A model generated the notes under the pieces. It did no database searches. It was not told the origin of the DNA and saw only the letters and a list, made by a program, of their open reading frames with translations. Shown here piece by piece: positions 22,526-31,524 of a stretch of 41,422 nucleotides of DNA. Every line of letters begins with the position of its first letter. Positions within the stretch are counted from its first letter, which is position 1. Origin of the DNA: CAZJYT01 sp964550325 (lineage in GTDB: Bacteria > Patescibacteriota > Minisyncoccia > Minisyncoccales > CAZJYT01); contig CAZJYT010000003.1 in the NCBI GenBank assembly GCA_964550325.1, positions 1 through 41,422 of the forward strand, read 5' to 3'. The translations under genes were made by a program, and so were the position numbers.

Positions 22526-23787
22526 AGTTTATCGCCGATTTTCATTTACATAGTAAATACTCAAGGGCAACCTCTCCTCAGATGGATTTGGAAAATATGG
22601 ATAAGTGGGCACAGATTAAGGGAATTAAGGTTTTAACAGTAGGAGACCTTACCCATCCCGAATGGTTAAAAAATGTAAAAGAAAAATTGGAGTTAGCAGA
22701 ACCTGGGCTTTACAAACTAAAATCAAAATTTCAAGTTCAGAATTCAGAGAATGAAACGCGCTTTATCCTTACTACTGAAATTAGTTGTATCTATTCTAAA
22801 AAGAACAAGGTGAGAAAGATTCACTTTTTAGTTTTTATCCCCAATTTTAAAACAGCTGAAAAAATAAACACCCAACTTTCTTGGTCTGGAAACCTAAGGG
22901 CAGATGGGAGACCTATTTTAGGCATGGATGCCAAAGAGCTATTAAAAATTGTTTTAGACTCTTCTGAGGATTGTTTAATGGTAGGAGCCCATGTGATGAC
23001 CCCATGGTTTGGCATTTTTGGTTCAAAATCAGGTTTTGATTCTATTGAGGAGTGTTTTGAAGAGTATTCTAAATATATTTTTGCTTTAGAGAGTGGTCTC
23101 TCAGCAGACCCTAAAATGCTGTGGCGAATTCCAGATGGAAGAAGATTAACTATAATCTCAAATAGTGATGCTCATTCACCCCACCACATTGGCCGGGAGG
23201 CGAATGTCTTTGATACGGAATTAAGCTATCCGGCGATCATTAAGGCAATTAAAGAAAAAGACCCAAAGAAATTTTTATATACCACAGAATTCTATCCCCA
23301 AGAAGGGAAATATCACTACGATGGCCACAGGTTTTGTGGAATTTCTTTATCTCCCTCAGAATCAAAAAAGTATCACCATATCTGCCCCAGGTGTGGAAAG
23401 CCATTAACCATTGGTGTTTTAAATCGGGTGGAGGAACTGGCAGACAAACCAGAAGGTTTTAAACCAGAAAATGCCATTCCCTTCAAGAGCCTCGTCCCCT
23501 TAGAAGAGATCATCGCTGAGGTCTTGGGTCGGGGAGTAGGTACAAAAGAGGTAAAAGAAAGATACCAAGCCTTAATTTCTCAATTTGGGAGTGAATTTAA
23601 TATTCTTTTGGAAGTACCAAGAAAAGAGTTAGAGGAATCAGGCGGCCCTGAGATTGCTGAGGGGATTATAAGAGTAAGAGAAGGGAAAGTAAAGGTGGAA
23701 CCAGGATATGATGGTGTTTATGGTAAAATTAGAATTTTTTCTAAAGGTGAGCGGAAAATGGTCTCAGGTCAAAAGACCCTCTTTTAA
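22522..23787 (+). CDS. Endonuclease Q (EndoQ)-family PHP-type DNA repair nuclease
   Basis: EndoQ cuts 5' to deaminated bases (hypoxanthine, uracil) and abasic sites; it is best known from Thermococcales archaea and some bacteria. The 421-residue length fits. The PHP-fold metal motif is FHLHSKYSRAT (H8, H10), followed by VGDLTHPEW, VGAHVMTPWFGIFGSKSGF and SNSDAHSPHHIGREAN. A Cys-rich zinc region (HRFCG to ICPRCGKPLTIGVL) and the conserved EELADKPEG lie near residues 270-310. The start overlaps PPAT by 4 bp and the stop is 1 bp from the next gene. It offers a second route for deaminated DNA beside the NER protein UvrC. Confidence 0.88.
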   Translation: MKFIADFHLHSKYSRATSPQMDLENMDKWAQIKGIKVLTVGDLTHPEWLKNVKEKLELAEPGLYKLKSKFQVQNSENETRFILTTEISCIYSKKNKVRKIHFLVFIPNFKTAEKINTQLSWSGNLRADGRPILGMDAKELLKIVLDSSEDCLMVGAHVMTPWFGIFGSKSGFDSIEECFEEYSKYIFALESGLSADPKMLWRIPDGRRLTIISNSDAHSPHHIGREANVFDTELSYPAIIKAIKEKDPKKFLYTTEFYPQEGKYHYDGHRFCGISLSPSESKKYHHICPRCGKPLTIGVLNRVEELADKPEGFKPENAIPFKSLVPLEEIIAEVLGRGVGTKEVKERYQALISQFGSEFNILLEVPRKELEESGGPEIAEGIIRVREGKVKVEPGYDGVYGKIRIFSKGERKMVSGQKTLF

Positions 23788-23788
23788 A

Positions 23789-24706
23789 ATGACTATCGGT
23801 ATCCCACGGGCTCTAATTTATTGGAAAAAACCATATTTTTGGGAACACTTTTTTGAAAGTTTAGGGTACAAGGTCTTACTTTCACCAAAGACCAATAGGG
23901 AAATTGTTGAGGTGGGAGTGAGGAATTCTGATCCCGAAGATTGCTTCTCAAAAAAAGTTTATTTCGGTCATTTAATATGGTTAGATGGGAAGTGTGATTT
24001 AATTTTCCTTCCTCGTTTAAAAACTAATTCTCAGGGGTTAGAATACTGCCCCAAATTTTTTGGCTTACCTGATCTGGGAAAGCTTTTGGTAAGAACGCCT
24101 CTTTTGATAGAAAATTTTGATGAGAAAAAAGAAAGTTTTGAAAAAATAGTCATGAGATTGGGAAGAAAATTGAAAATTCCAAGAAAAGAAAAAATTAAAA
24201 AAGCTCTTTTAGAAGCCTCTTTAAAGGAAAGAGAAAGAAAAATCTTGCAAAAGGGAGGTTTCTTTCAAAAAATTAATTCTCCAAAGCCCAAAATTTTGCT
24301 TGTTTCCCATCCCTATATTCTTTATGATGAATATGTGAACTTGGGGATAGTTTCTAAGCTAAGAAGATTAAATACAGAGGTTATTTTAATTGATGAGGTT
24401 TTTTTGGAAGACGCTCAAAAAGAGCTTGATATTAGGTTTCACTGGGAGTTTGGAGAAGAGATAATGAGAAAAATTCCTCAGATTTTAAAGCATAATATTT
24501 CTGGAGCAATTGAGATTTCTTCTTTTGCTTGTGGATGTGATGCAGTTTTGAAAGAATTTGTAGAAAAAAAAATTAAAGAACAGAAAATCCCGTTTTTATA
24601 TATAATAATTGATGAGCATACAGGGGAGGCTGGCTTTCAGACCCGTTTGGAGGCTTTTATAGATACATTATATGCCCTACCTAACTACTTCAGTAACAAT
24701 TTTTGA
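23789..24706 (+). CDS. CoA-dehydratase activase-related (DUF2229-type) protein
   Basis: This 305-residue protein from ATG 23789 (one base after the EndoQ stop) begins TIGIPRALIYWKKPYFWEHFFESLGY, has DPEDCFSKKVYFGHL, and ends with SSFACGCDAVLKEFV and IIDEHTGEAGFQTRLEAFID. These are signatures of DUF2229/COG3581 proteins related to 2-hydroxyacyl-CoA dehydratase components and activases. Cys in CFSK, YCPK and CGCD could hold an iron-sulfur cluster. No dehydratase or ATPase partner is nearby, so this is a free-standing member of unknown substrate. Repeat copy 2 begins at its last base. The in-frame start at 23708 overlaps EndoQ by 80 bp and is rejected. Confidence 0.75.
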   Translation: MTIGIPRALIYWKKPYFWEHFFESLGYKVLLSPKTNREIVEVGVRNSDPEDCFSKKVYFGHLIWLDGKCDLIFLPRLKTNSQGLEYCPKFFGLPDLGKLLVRTPLLIENFDEKKESFEKIVMRLGRKLKIPRKEKIKKALLEASLKERERKILQKGGFFQKINSPKPKILLVSHPYILYDEYVNLGIVSKLRRLNTEVILIDEVFLEDAQKELDIRFHWEFGEEIMRKIPQILKHNISGAIEISSFACGCDAVLKEFVEKKIKEQKIPFLYIIIDEHTGEAGFQTRLEAFIDTLYALPNYFSNNF

Positions 24707-24919
24707 TAATTTCTTACCTGAGGCATCTTGTCTCGGGGAGCACGGAGTCGCCGTAGGTGCTGAAATAGGGGTTTATCACCAGGCGCTCCTATACCTCGCC
24801 GAGCCTTACAAAGTTCCTTCTGAAATACAATCTTTTTTTGGGGGCTCGGCTGCGGTGTGCTCCCCGAGACAAGATGCCTCAACTGTTTCCCTACCAAATT
24901 GATTAGCAAATACACATTA
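24706..24919 (-). repeat. Structured inverted-repeat element, copy 2 (core 24719-24881)
   Basis: The core has perfect 24-bp inverted ends (24719-24742, 24858-24881) that differ from copy 1 at one position, changed identically on both ends. Read on the minus strand it matches copy 1 throughout, including the stems CCGAGCC/GGCTCGG (24843-24849 with 24799-24805) and GGCGCTCC/GGAGTCGCC (24782-24789 with 24744-24752). The flanks match copy 1 in plus order: ATAATTTCTT (24706-24715) on the left, GATTAGCAAATACACATTA (24901-24919) on the right. It fills the gap between the activase-related gene and prs. Confidence 0.85.
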
Positions 24920-24930
24920 TTAAAAAACCT

Positions 24931-25806
24931 ATGAAGAAAAGATATCTTATTCTTACCTCTACTACAGAACATTTCATAGAAAGCCTTCAAAAGAAGGGCC
25001 TTTCAATAATTTTATCTAAAAGAAATAAAGAAGGAAAAAGGTTTTTTCCTGATGGGGAGGTATATGTAAGGTTGGCAGAAATAAAGAGAATGAGAAAGAG
25101 GGGAGTAATTATTTTACATTCTGGGATGCCAAGACCAAATGATGGTTTAATGGAGTTAGAGCTGATTTTAATGATTTTAAAAGAAAATGGAGTAAAAACC
25201 GAAGTTTTTTTTACCTACTTTCCTTACGGAAGGCAGGATAAGATTTTTAGCCCTGGAGAGACTAATGTTAGCGAGAATTTAATTAAAAAATTAATTAAAT
25301 TTTATAAAGTTAAGAAAATTTATACCCTTGAAGCCCATTTTGGAGAGAGAGATTGGCTAAAAAAATATCCGATAAAGAATATTTCTCTTTTCCCCTTTTT
25401 AAAAGAAAAAGTGAAGGAGGACTTCGAAGAAGAGATTTTATTTTTGGCTACTGACAAAGGGGGTCAAAGAAGATTTAAGATTCCAGGTTTTATAAAGAAA
25501 AGAAAAGATTCTTTTAGGGTAGAAATGAGATTATCCGAAAAAGTGGAAAAATTAGCAAAAGAGAGAATAGTTTGTCTGGTAGATGATCTCTTAGCTACTG
25601 GCACCACCCTATTAAAAGCTAAAAAAGAGATTGAGAGATTGGACCCAAAAAGGATTATTTCTTTATTTTCCCATTGTCTTTTTGAGGAGGGGTATGAAAA
25701 AATTAAAAAAAGCTTTTCAAAGATTTATTTTACAAACACCATTTATCACCCCAGATTGCCTCAAATTGACATCTCACCCTTAATAATTAAAACCCTTGAG
25801 GATTAA
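24931..25806 (+). CDS. prs: Ribose-phosphate pyrophosphokinase (PRPP synthetase), divergent
   Basis: Prs makes PRPP from ribose-5-phosphate and ATP. The 291 residues have FFPDGEVYVRL (ribose side), TYFPYGRQDKIFSPGE (ATP-binding flexible loop), TLEAHFGERDW (replacing the usual His-Ser-x-x-Gln), LATDKGGQRRF at the catalytic-lysine region and the PRPP loop VCLVDDLLATGTTLL near residue 215. It is shorter and more divergent than E. coli Prs, closer to archaeal-length forms. PRPP would be used by HPRT encoded at 29.8 kb. It starts 11 bp after repeat copy 2 and ends in a 4-bp convergent overlap with the kinase-like gene. Confidence 0.8.
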   Translation: MKKRYLILTSTTEHFIESLQKKGLSIILSKRNKEGKRFFPDGEVYVRLAEIKRMRKRGVIILHSGMPRPNDGLMELELILMILKENGVKTEVFFTYFPYGRQDKIFSPGETNVSENLIKKLIKFYKVKKIYTLEAHFGERDWLKKYPIKNISLFPFLKEKVKEDFEEEILFLATDKGGQRRFKIPGFIKKRKDSFRVEMRLSEKVEKLAKERIVCLVDDLLATGTTLLKAKKEIERLDPKRIISLFSHCLFEEGYEKIKKSFSKIYFTNTIYHPRLPQIDISPLIIKTLED

Positions 25807-27344
25807 TATCTTAATATTTTTTTTAGTGTCTTTTCTATTTCAGAAGATATATTTTCCTTTTCTCTATTTAAAAACAGATAATTCTTTGAGGGTAAATTTA
25901 TTCTTTCATATCTGTCTTTCAATTTTAAATAAATCAATGGGGTAGCATCTGAAACCTCTTTTTTCTTTCCTCTTTCTTTTAATCTTTTTAAAATCTTTTC
26001 TGGAGAAGCCCAACACTCAACAAAGAGAAATGGTATTTTCTCTTTCTTCACTTTTTCAATTAGCATCTGATGATAAATTTTCCTGGCAAAGGTGGCGTCT
26101 AAAATCACTAATTTCCCTTTCTTAATTAGATTTATTCCTCTCTCAATCATTTTCTGATAAACCTTAATACTTACCTTTTGAGTATAAATTTTCTTTACTT
26201 CTTTCTTATGGTCAAAAAGAGGGATACCAAACATTTTTTTTCTGATCACATCAGAATTTAAGACCTTGGCTAAGATTGTTCTTTTCAAGCTTTTCGCTAA
26301 ATAGCTCTTTCCAGTGCCAATTTGCCCTCCAATTACTATCAAAAAAGGCTTTTTTTGAGAAAACTGAAAAGCATAATTGAAAGCCAAGCCAAAATACCTC
26401 TGGATAGAGAGAAGGTTAGCCTTTGGTAAAGAAAAGCAACCAACTTTTCCCCTGATAAAAGCCCGATAGCATTTGTAAAAGGGAAGAATCCTTAAAAGGG
26501 TTTCATCTTTTGAAATTGAGAGATATTCTTTTAAAAATTCTTTGGCTAAATTTTCTTTTCTTAAATATTCCAAATTCATCAAAAAGAAGGCAATATCAGA
26601 TGCTATGTCCTGGTGTCTAAATCTCTCATTGAATTCAATGCAGTCTATAATATATACTTTTTTGGGAGTGACAAAAATATTTCCAGAATGCAAATCCCCA
26701 TGGCCATCTCTAATTTTTCCTTCTTTTATTCTTTTCAAAAATAACTCTCTATTTTCTCTTAGGTATCTTTCTACCTCTTTTTTGATAAAATCAAATAATG
26801 GTTTTTGGAGAATCCTTTTTAAAAAAGGCTTTGTTTGCTCAAAATTCTCTCTCCAATTAAATTTCACCATCTCAAATCCATATTTTTTAGGAGAGATATC
26901 AGCTCCTTGATGAAAAGAAGCTACTACCTTGGCAATTTCTTTAATCTTTTTAGAATCAAACTTTTTATTTTTTAACAAATTAGGTAAGTAATACTCTTCT
27001 GGAATTTCTTTCATCTTTAGGGCATAATCTACTGTTTTTCTTGAAGAGGTTTTGAAGGTATTTAATATTTTAAAGAACCCATCTTCTTTAACTATTGGTA
27101 CCACACCTAAATAGATTTCTGAAGCTAATCTTTTGTTTAAAATGAGTTCTTTTTCGCAAAAAAATCTCCTTTTTTTAATTGATGAGAAGTCTAAATATCC
27201 AAATTTAACTGGTTTTTTGATTTTGTAAACAAAATTTCCAGTGAAAATTAGCCAGGAGATGTAGGTTTCTTTTAGCTTGAGATATTTTATTTTGTGAGGA
27301 AAGGCTTTTTTGTTTAAAATTTCTCTTATTTCTTTTTCTTTCAT
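25803..27344 (-). CDS. Aminoglycoside-phosphotransferase-like kinase fused to P-loop ATPase
   Basis: The 513-residue protein has two domains. Residues about 35-310 form an APH/choline-kinase-like fold with GHGDLHSGNIFV (catalytic loop near 215) and IIDCIEFNERFRHQDIASDIAF (metal-binding Asp). Residues about 325-510 are a P-loop kinase with IVIGGQIGTGKSYLAKSL and a VILDATFARKIYHQ walker-B-like strand. This two-domain protein is common in bacteria and usually annotated from the APH and AAA families; its natural substrate is unknown, so a resistance role should not be assumed. The start overlaps the end of the exported propeller gene by 4 bp (ATGA), so translation is coupled. Confidence 0.8.
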   Translation of the reverse strand: MKEKEIREILNKKAFPHKIKYLKLKETYISWLIFTGNFVYKIKKPVKFGYLDFSSIKKRRFFCEKELILNKRLASEIYLGVVPIVKEDGFFKILNTFKTSSRKTVDYALKMKEIPEEYYLPNLLKNKKFDSKKIKEIAKVVASFHQGADISPKKYGFEMVKFNWRENFEQTKPFLKRILQKPLFDFIKKEVERYLRENRELFLKRIKEGKIRDGHGDLHSGNIFVTPKKVYIIDCIEFNERFRHQDIASDIAFFLMNLEYLRKENLAKEFLKEYLSISKDETLLRILPFYKCYRAFIRGKVGCFSLPKANLLSIQRYFGLAFNYAFQFSQKKPFLIVIGGQIGTGKSYLAKSLKRTILAKVLNSDVIRKKMFGIPLFDHKKEVKKIYTQKVSIKVYQKMIERGINLIKKGKLVILDATFARKIYHQMLIEKVKKEKIPFLFVECWASPEKILKRLKERGKKKEVSDATPLIYLKLKDRYERINLPSKNYLFLNREKENISSEIEKTLKKILRY

Positions 27345-29773
27345 CTTGGTTTAGGCGGGGGAGAGGGAGAAGGAGGAACCATAGTCCCCGTAATCTCAAA
27401 TTCTTTTGAATAAGCTGTCTTTATCTTTTCTAATTTTAGAGGTTTATTAGGAGTATAGGGATAATTTTCGGGTTTTAAAGAAGTATAATCCAAACCAATT
27501 TTATATTTACCCGGAGTGAAATGTTTCATCCAATCTTTATAATTTATCTCAAATATTTCCCCAGCAGGGAGCATAATTAATCTCCTTCCACAACAATAAC
27601 CAGAGGGACATGGTGTCTCTTTATAAAAATGTAAAATTTCCCATTCTCCATCAGTGTATTTGTAGACATTAAGAGGTTCTTCCGAACACTTGTCATTAAT
27701 CCACCAAATGGGTCCCTCTGAAACATTTCTAATTTCAAGAACTATTGTCTCTTCTGGGGAATAAGTCAATTTTGCTAATTCTAAAGAGACTTCAACCTTT
27801 CTTTTTTTCATACACTGATTATTGATACATTCACAAAAGAAGTCTTCTTTTAAAAGACAATGGTTTCCTGAGAAATGATATTTATTGACGCATTCTGACT
27901 CACAATTTAAAAGGCAGTCCTCTGTCCTTTCACAATATTTCCTTTGGGAAAGATATTTATTTTCTTTAATCTTAAATTCATTAGAATAAGCTTTTGCTAA
28001 ACCCTCTTCCCAATTTTCTAATTTTTTTTCCTTGAAAAAGGAGTATTTGACAAAGGCTCTATAACAACCAGGTTCAGCTATCTTTTCTTTTTTGTCTTCC
28101 AATACCTTTTGGTCCCATTCTCCCTTTAGACTCTTTCCTATATCCAATAAAGAGAGGGTATATTTTCCTTTACATTTTACTGGGATTGATATTTTTTCTC
28201 CATTACATTTTTCAAAAAACAAAAAAGAATTCTCACAATTTTCCCTTTGAAGATACCAAATGGGACTATTAAAGTTATTTTTAATATTTATTTGAACCCT
28301 TTCTCCCTGTTTATACTCTGATTTTGAAGTTGAGATCTCTAAGCTTCCTGTTGAAGAAGGAACTTCTTTTTGATTTTCTTTTTCAGATTTTAAAAATAAG
28401 GAAACTACTCTTCCCGGGGTTTCAATTAATTCCTCTTTTTGAGGGGAGAGAGGATTATTGATATTTATTACCAAGATTCCCTTCCCACCATAAAATACAC
28501 GGTTTCCCCCCTTGGCTAAAGAAAAGGTAGACTCAATTTCTTTTTCAAAAGTAGTAGTACTTTTTAGTCTTGGTTCAAAAATATTTTTTATCTCATAAAT
28601 TAAAAGTTTTTGTTTTTCAGAAAGGCAATATAAATAATCATTTATTGTTTCCATCTCTTTTATCTTGTTCTTAGAAAGATTTATTTGGGCTATTTTCTCT
28701 ATTGGAGGATAGGCTGTGAATATTGAGACCCCTGAGTTATTACTGACAAACCAGATACCTTTTTTAACTTTTTGATTTATTAATCCAATATCTTTCTTTC
28801 CCATTTCAAAAGAGAAAAGCTTTGGATGTTTGGGGTCTTTAACATCTACCATATAAAGAAAGGTAGAACCCTCTCTATTATCAAGAAGATAAAGATTCTT
28901 GTTTTTGGATAGGATTTTTTCAACCTTGTCTTCAAATTCTAAAGAGGAAACCAAAACTGGATTTTTTGGGTCTTTAAAGTCTAAAATTTCCAATCCCTCT
29001 TCTTTTAATCCATATAAATAATTTTCTTTTACTTCAAAATCAAAAAAATCACAAGGGAAAGAGGAGATAAATTCTAAGTTTTCATTGTAAACAGTAATGA
29101 CCTTTTTGAAATCATGAGGCTGAAGGCTTTCTAAGATCTTTCTTTTTTCTTTTTCATCCTCTATTCCTTTTATAATTTCCATTATTTTCTTTTGAAATTG
29201 ATACTCTAAAATAAAGAGATTTCCCCCCTTTCTTATTTTCTTTCCATAACCTGTCTTTTTTATTCTCTCCTCAATTTTTAGAGAACGAGGATTTATTTTG
29301 AGAATTACAAAATAAGGAAGAATGAATTCTTTTTCGTTTTTAAGACCTTCTTGAGTTAGGGCATATAAAAACTCCTTTTGCTTTTTGGAAAGGAAAGCCA
29401 ATTTTATAGAGTTGATTTTTGAAATTCCAAGTCCTTGGCAATTTTCTCCTTTTTTACATTGGTGGAGGATACCAGAAATTTCTACCTCTTTTTTGTCATA
29501 TTTTTGGCAATCCAAAATATTTTCTAAAATTTTTAAATTGGTACCATCTGGAAATCTAATTTCTGAATTCTCACAGCTTAGTTCGCCCTTCAGTCTCACC
29601 CTTTTACCAAGACACTCCTTTTTAATAAGGTTTTGAGAGGTGATTAAGAGGTCGGGACAGCCGGTTTTCTTTAAGGAAGAACCTGACCAAAACAAGTGAC
29701 TGATCCCAAAAAAAACGAGAATAATCACAGCTGTAAAAAGTAGGAACAAAAGAATTATTTTTTTCTCTCCCAT
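27341..29773 (-). CDS. Large exported protein: LVIVD-like propeller repeats plus two Ig-like domains
   Basis: The 810-residue protein has an N-terminal membrane anchor or signal (residues 5-28). A small Cys-containing domain (to about 125) follows, then a region of LVIVD-type repeats of beta-propeller proteins, for example GLEILDFKDPKNPVLVSSL and YMVDVKDPKHPKLFSF. After about residue 490 two similar Ig-like domains appear (LEISTSKSEYKQGERVQINI and LELAKLTYSPEETIVLEI), each with GPIWW/SPIWYL and paired Cys. Between them lies a Cys-rich segment with 8 Cys. The end is Pro-rich (PPSPSPPPKPR). Extracellular location is likely. I cannot assign a ligand. It is 13 bp after hpt. Confidence 0.6.
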   Translation of the reverse strand: MGEKKIILLFLLFTAVIILVFFGISHLFWSGSSLKKTGCPDLLITSQNLIKKECLGKRVRLKGELSCENSEIRFPDGTNLKILENILDCQKYDKKEVEISGILHQCKKGENCQGLGISKINSIKLAFLSKKQKEFLYALTQEGLKNEKEFILPYFVILKINPRSLKIEERIKKTGYGKKIRKGGNLFILEYQFQKKIMEIIKGIEDEKEKRKILESLQPHDFKKVITVYNENLEFISSFPCDFFDFEVKENYLYGLKEEGLEILDFKDPKNPVLVSSLEFEDKVEKILSKNKNLYLLDNREGSTFLYMVDVKDPKHPKLFSFEMGKKDIGLINQKVKKGIWFVSNNSGVSIFTAYPPIEKIAQINLSKNKIKEMETINDYLYCLSEKQKLLIYEIKNIFEPRLKSTTTFEKEIESTFSLAKGGNRVFYGGKGILVININNPLSPQKEELIETPGRVVSLFLKSEKENQKEVPSSTGSLEISTSKSEYKQGERVQINIKNNFNSPIWYLQRENCENSFLFFEKCNGEKISIPVKCKGKYTLSLLDIGKSLKGEWDQKVLEDKKEKIAEPGCYRAFVKYSFFKEKKLENWEEGLAKAYSNEFKIKENKYLSQRKYCERTEDCLLNCESECVNKYHFSGNHCLLKEDFFCECINNQCMKKRKVEVSLELAKLTYSPEETIVLEIRNVSEGPIWWINDKCSEEPLNVYKYTDGEWEILHFYKETPCPSGYCCGRRLIMLPAGEIFEINYKDWMKHFTPGKYKIGLDYTSLKPENYPYTPNKPLKLEKIKTAYSKEFEITGTMVPPSPSPPPKPR

Positions 29774-29786
29774 AGCCTAAATATGT

Positions 29787-30299
29787 TTAGATATAACCAA
29801 TGTAGGATAAATTTCTAAATTTCTCTTCAAAATCCATTCCATATCCTACCACAAACTTATTTCCTATTTTGAAACCCAAATAATTAACCTTAATTGTTTC
29901 GTTTGTTGAGATCTTTTTTTCTAAAAGGACGCAGGTTTTTATCTCTTTGGGGCCGAACCTTTTTAAATATTTTATAATTTTTTTTAGGGTTAAACCAGTC
30001 TCTAAGATGTCTTCTACAATTAAAATATTCTTTCCCTTAATTTCTTTTTTCTCTAAAAAATGAATTTCCACTTTTTCTGAAGAAGTTTTCCCTATATAGC
30101 TTTTAGCCGCCAGAAAATGAACCCTTAGAGGTATTTTTAAATATCTCATTAATTCTGCCCCAAATAAAAAACCTCCTTTTAAGACTACGATTAAATTTAG
30201 CTCTTTTTTTTGATAATCTTTAGAAATTTGCTCTGCTAACTCTTTTACTCTTTTTCTAATTCTTTTTTCAGGAATTAAAAGCCTTACTTTTTTTCCCAT
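29787..30299 (-). CDS. hpt: Hypoxanthine phosphoribosyltransferase
   Basis: HPRT converts hypoxanthine (and often guanine) plus PRPP into IMP or GMP. The 170-residue protein has VVLKGGFLFGAELMRYL (pyrophosphate loop), the PRPP loop ILIVEDILETGLTLKKI near 105, and KFVVGYGMDFEEKFRNL at the C-terminus (base-binding region). Length is normal. It overlaps the amidohydrolase by 32 bp and follows the phosphorylase, so all three are read as one unit. The PRPP source is prs at 24.9 kb. Confidence 0.93.
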   Translation of the reverse strand: MGKKVRLLIPEKRIRKRVKELAEQISKDYQKKELNLIVVLKGGFLFGAELMRYLKIPLRVHFLAAKSYIGKTSSEKVEIHFLEKKEIKGKNILIVEDILETGLTLKKIIKYLKRFGPKEIKTCVLLEKKISTNETIKVNYLGFKIGNKFVVGYGMDFEEKFRNLSYIGYI

Positions 30300-31524
30300 A
30301 TCTTCTTTTTATTTCTCTCAAAATTATTTTTTCTCCTTCTACCTTTTTTTCTCGCATTAGTAATTTACCATCACAAATTGTTTCAGAAATACAATCTCTG
30401 TTACAGGAATATACCAAACCTGAAAAGATATTATAGCTCGGTAATAAACAGGGATTGTTTAGATCTATTAAAATTAAGTCTGCCAATTTCCCTTCTTTTA
30501 TCTCACCTGCCTCAATTTTTAGAGCCTTAGCCCCATTTTTGGTGGCTAAATCAAAAACCTCTTTAGCTGGGGCTACACTTGGATTTTTCTCTTTTACCTT
30601 TTGAAGCAAAGAGGCAAATTTCATTTCTTCCAGCATATCCAAATTGTTATTAGAACCTGCGCCGTCGGTACCAAGACAGATATTTATTTTTGCTTTTTTA
30701 AAAAGGCTATATGGGAAGATACCCGAACCCAATTTCATATTTGAACAAGGAGAATAAACCACAGAAGAATTTCTCCTTCTTAAGATTTCTATCTCTTTTT
30801 GAGAAACCCAGATGGAATGACAAAGGAGACAGTCTTTTCCCAAAAATCCAAGTTTTTCTAAAAACTCTACCGGTTTTAATTTATATTTTCTCTGGCACTC
30901 TCTTACTTCTTTTAAGGTCTCTGAAAGATGGAGATGTAAAATTAAATTATGCCTTTTGGCAAATTTTTTTGCCCAAATTAAGTTTTCTTTAGAGACAGTA
31001 TAAATTGAATGGGGAGAAAGGGAAAGGCTGACAGTTTGGGGTATTTCTTTTTCTAACCCTGAATAAATCCTCTCTACTTCTTTTGGACGGCCTTGAGGAT
31101 GGAAATCAACTAATATTAATCCAATTACCGCTCTCAGGTTTATCTCTTTGAGCGCCTCCACGGTGATTTCTGGATGCCAATACATATCATTAAAGCAAGT
31201 GGTTCCAGATTTCACCATTTCCAAAAGAGCCAATTTTGTTCCCCAATAAATATCATCCAATGTTAATTTGGCTTCTTTGGGCCAGATCTTTCTTTTCAAC
31301 CAAATTTCCAAAGGTAAGTCATCGGCATATCCCCTAAATAGAGTCATTGGAGAATGGGTGTGGCAATTTATGAAACCAGGCAATACTGCTTTTTCTCCCC
31401 TGGCATCAATCTTTTCCTTAGCTCTTTTGTCTATTTTCTTTCCAATCTTTTTGATTCTTCCTTTTTCAATGTAGATATCCACCTTTTTCCAATTTAAAAT
31501 GACATTTTTTAAGAGGAGAGACAT
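30268..31524 (-). CDS. mtaD: Amidohydrolase: 5'-methylthioadenosine/S-adenosylhomocysteine deaminase family
   Basis: MtaD-type enzymes deaminate the adenine ring of MTA, SAH or related nucleosides to inosine forms. The 418-residue TIM-barrel protein has HTHSPMTLFRGYADDLPLEI (metal ligands H55, H57), EMVKSGTTCFNDMY, LHLHLSET, LCHSIWVS and CLGTDGAGSNNNLDMLEEM (active-site Asp). The pattern fits the MTA/SAH deaminase group of the amidohydrolase superfamily better than cytosine or guanine deaminases; exact substrate is inferred. It overlaps the phosphorylase by 16 bp and hpt by 32 bp. Confidence 0.85.
   Translation of the reverse strand: MSLLLKNVILNWKKVDIYIEKGRIKKIGKKIDKRAKEKIDARGEKAVLPGFINCHTHSPMTLFRGYADDLPLEIWLKRKIWPKEAKLTLDDIYWGTKLALLEMVKSGTTCFNDMYWHPEITVEALKEINLRAVIGLILVDFHPQGRPKEVERIYSGLEKEIPQTVSLSLSPHSIYTVSKENLIWAKKFAKRHNLILHLHLSETLKEVRECQRKYKLKPVEFLEKLGFLGKDCLLCHSIWVSQKEIEILRRRNSSVVYSPCSNMKLGSGIFPYSLFKKAKINICLGTDGAGSNNNLDMLEEMKFASLLQKVKEKNPSVAPAKEVFDLATKNGAKALKIEAGEIKEGKLADLILIDLNNPCLLPSYNIFSGLVYSCNRDCISETICDGKLLMREKKVEGEKIILREIKRRYGKKSKAFNS

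Noticed and set aside
24672..24990. Two ORFs (76 and 101 residues) across repeat copy 2
   Set aside because: They run through the inverted-repeat core on both strands, overlap the flanking genes, and have no protein-like pattern; copy 1 does not preserve either frame.
25803..27344. Antibiotic resistance gene from the APH-like domain
   Set aside because: The APH plus P-loop fusion is a widespread housekeeping-type family of unknown substrate; nothing in the context points to resistance.
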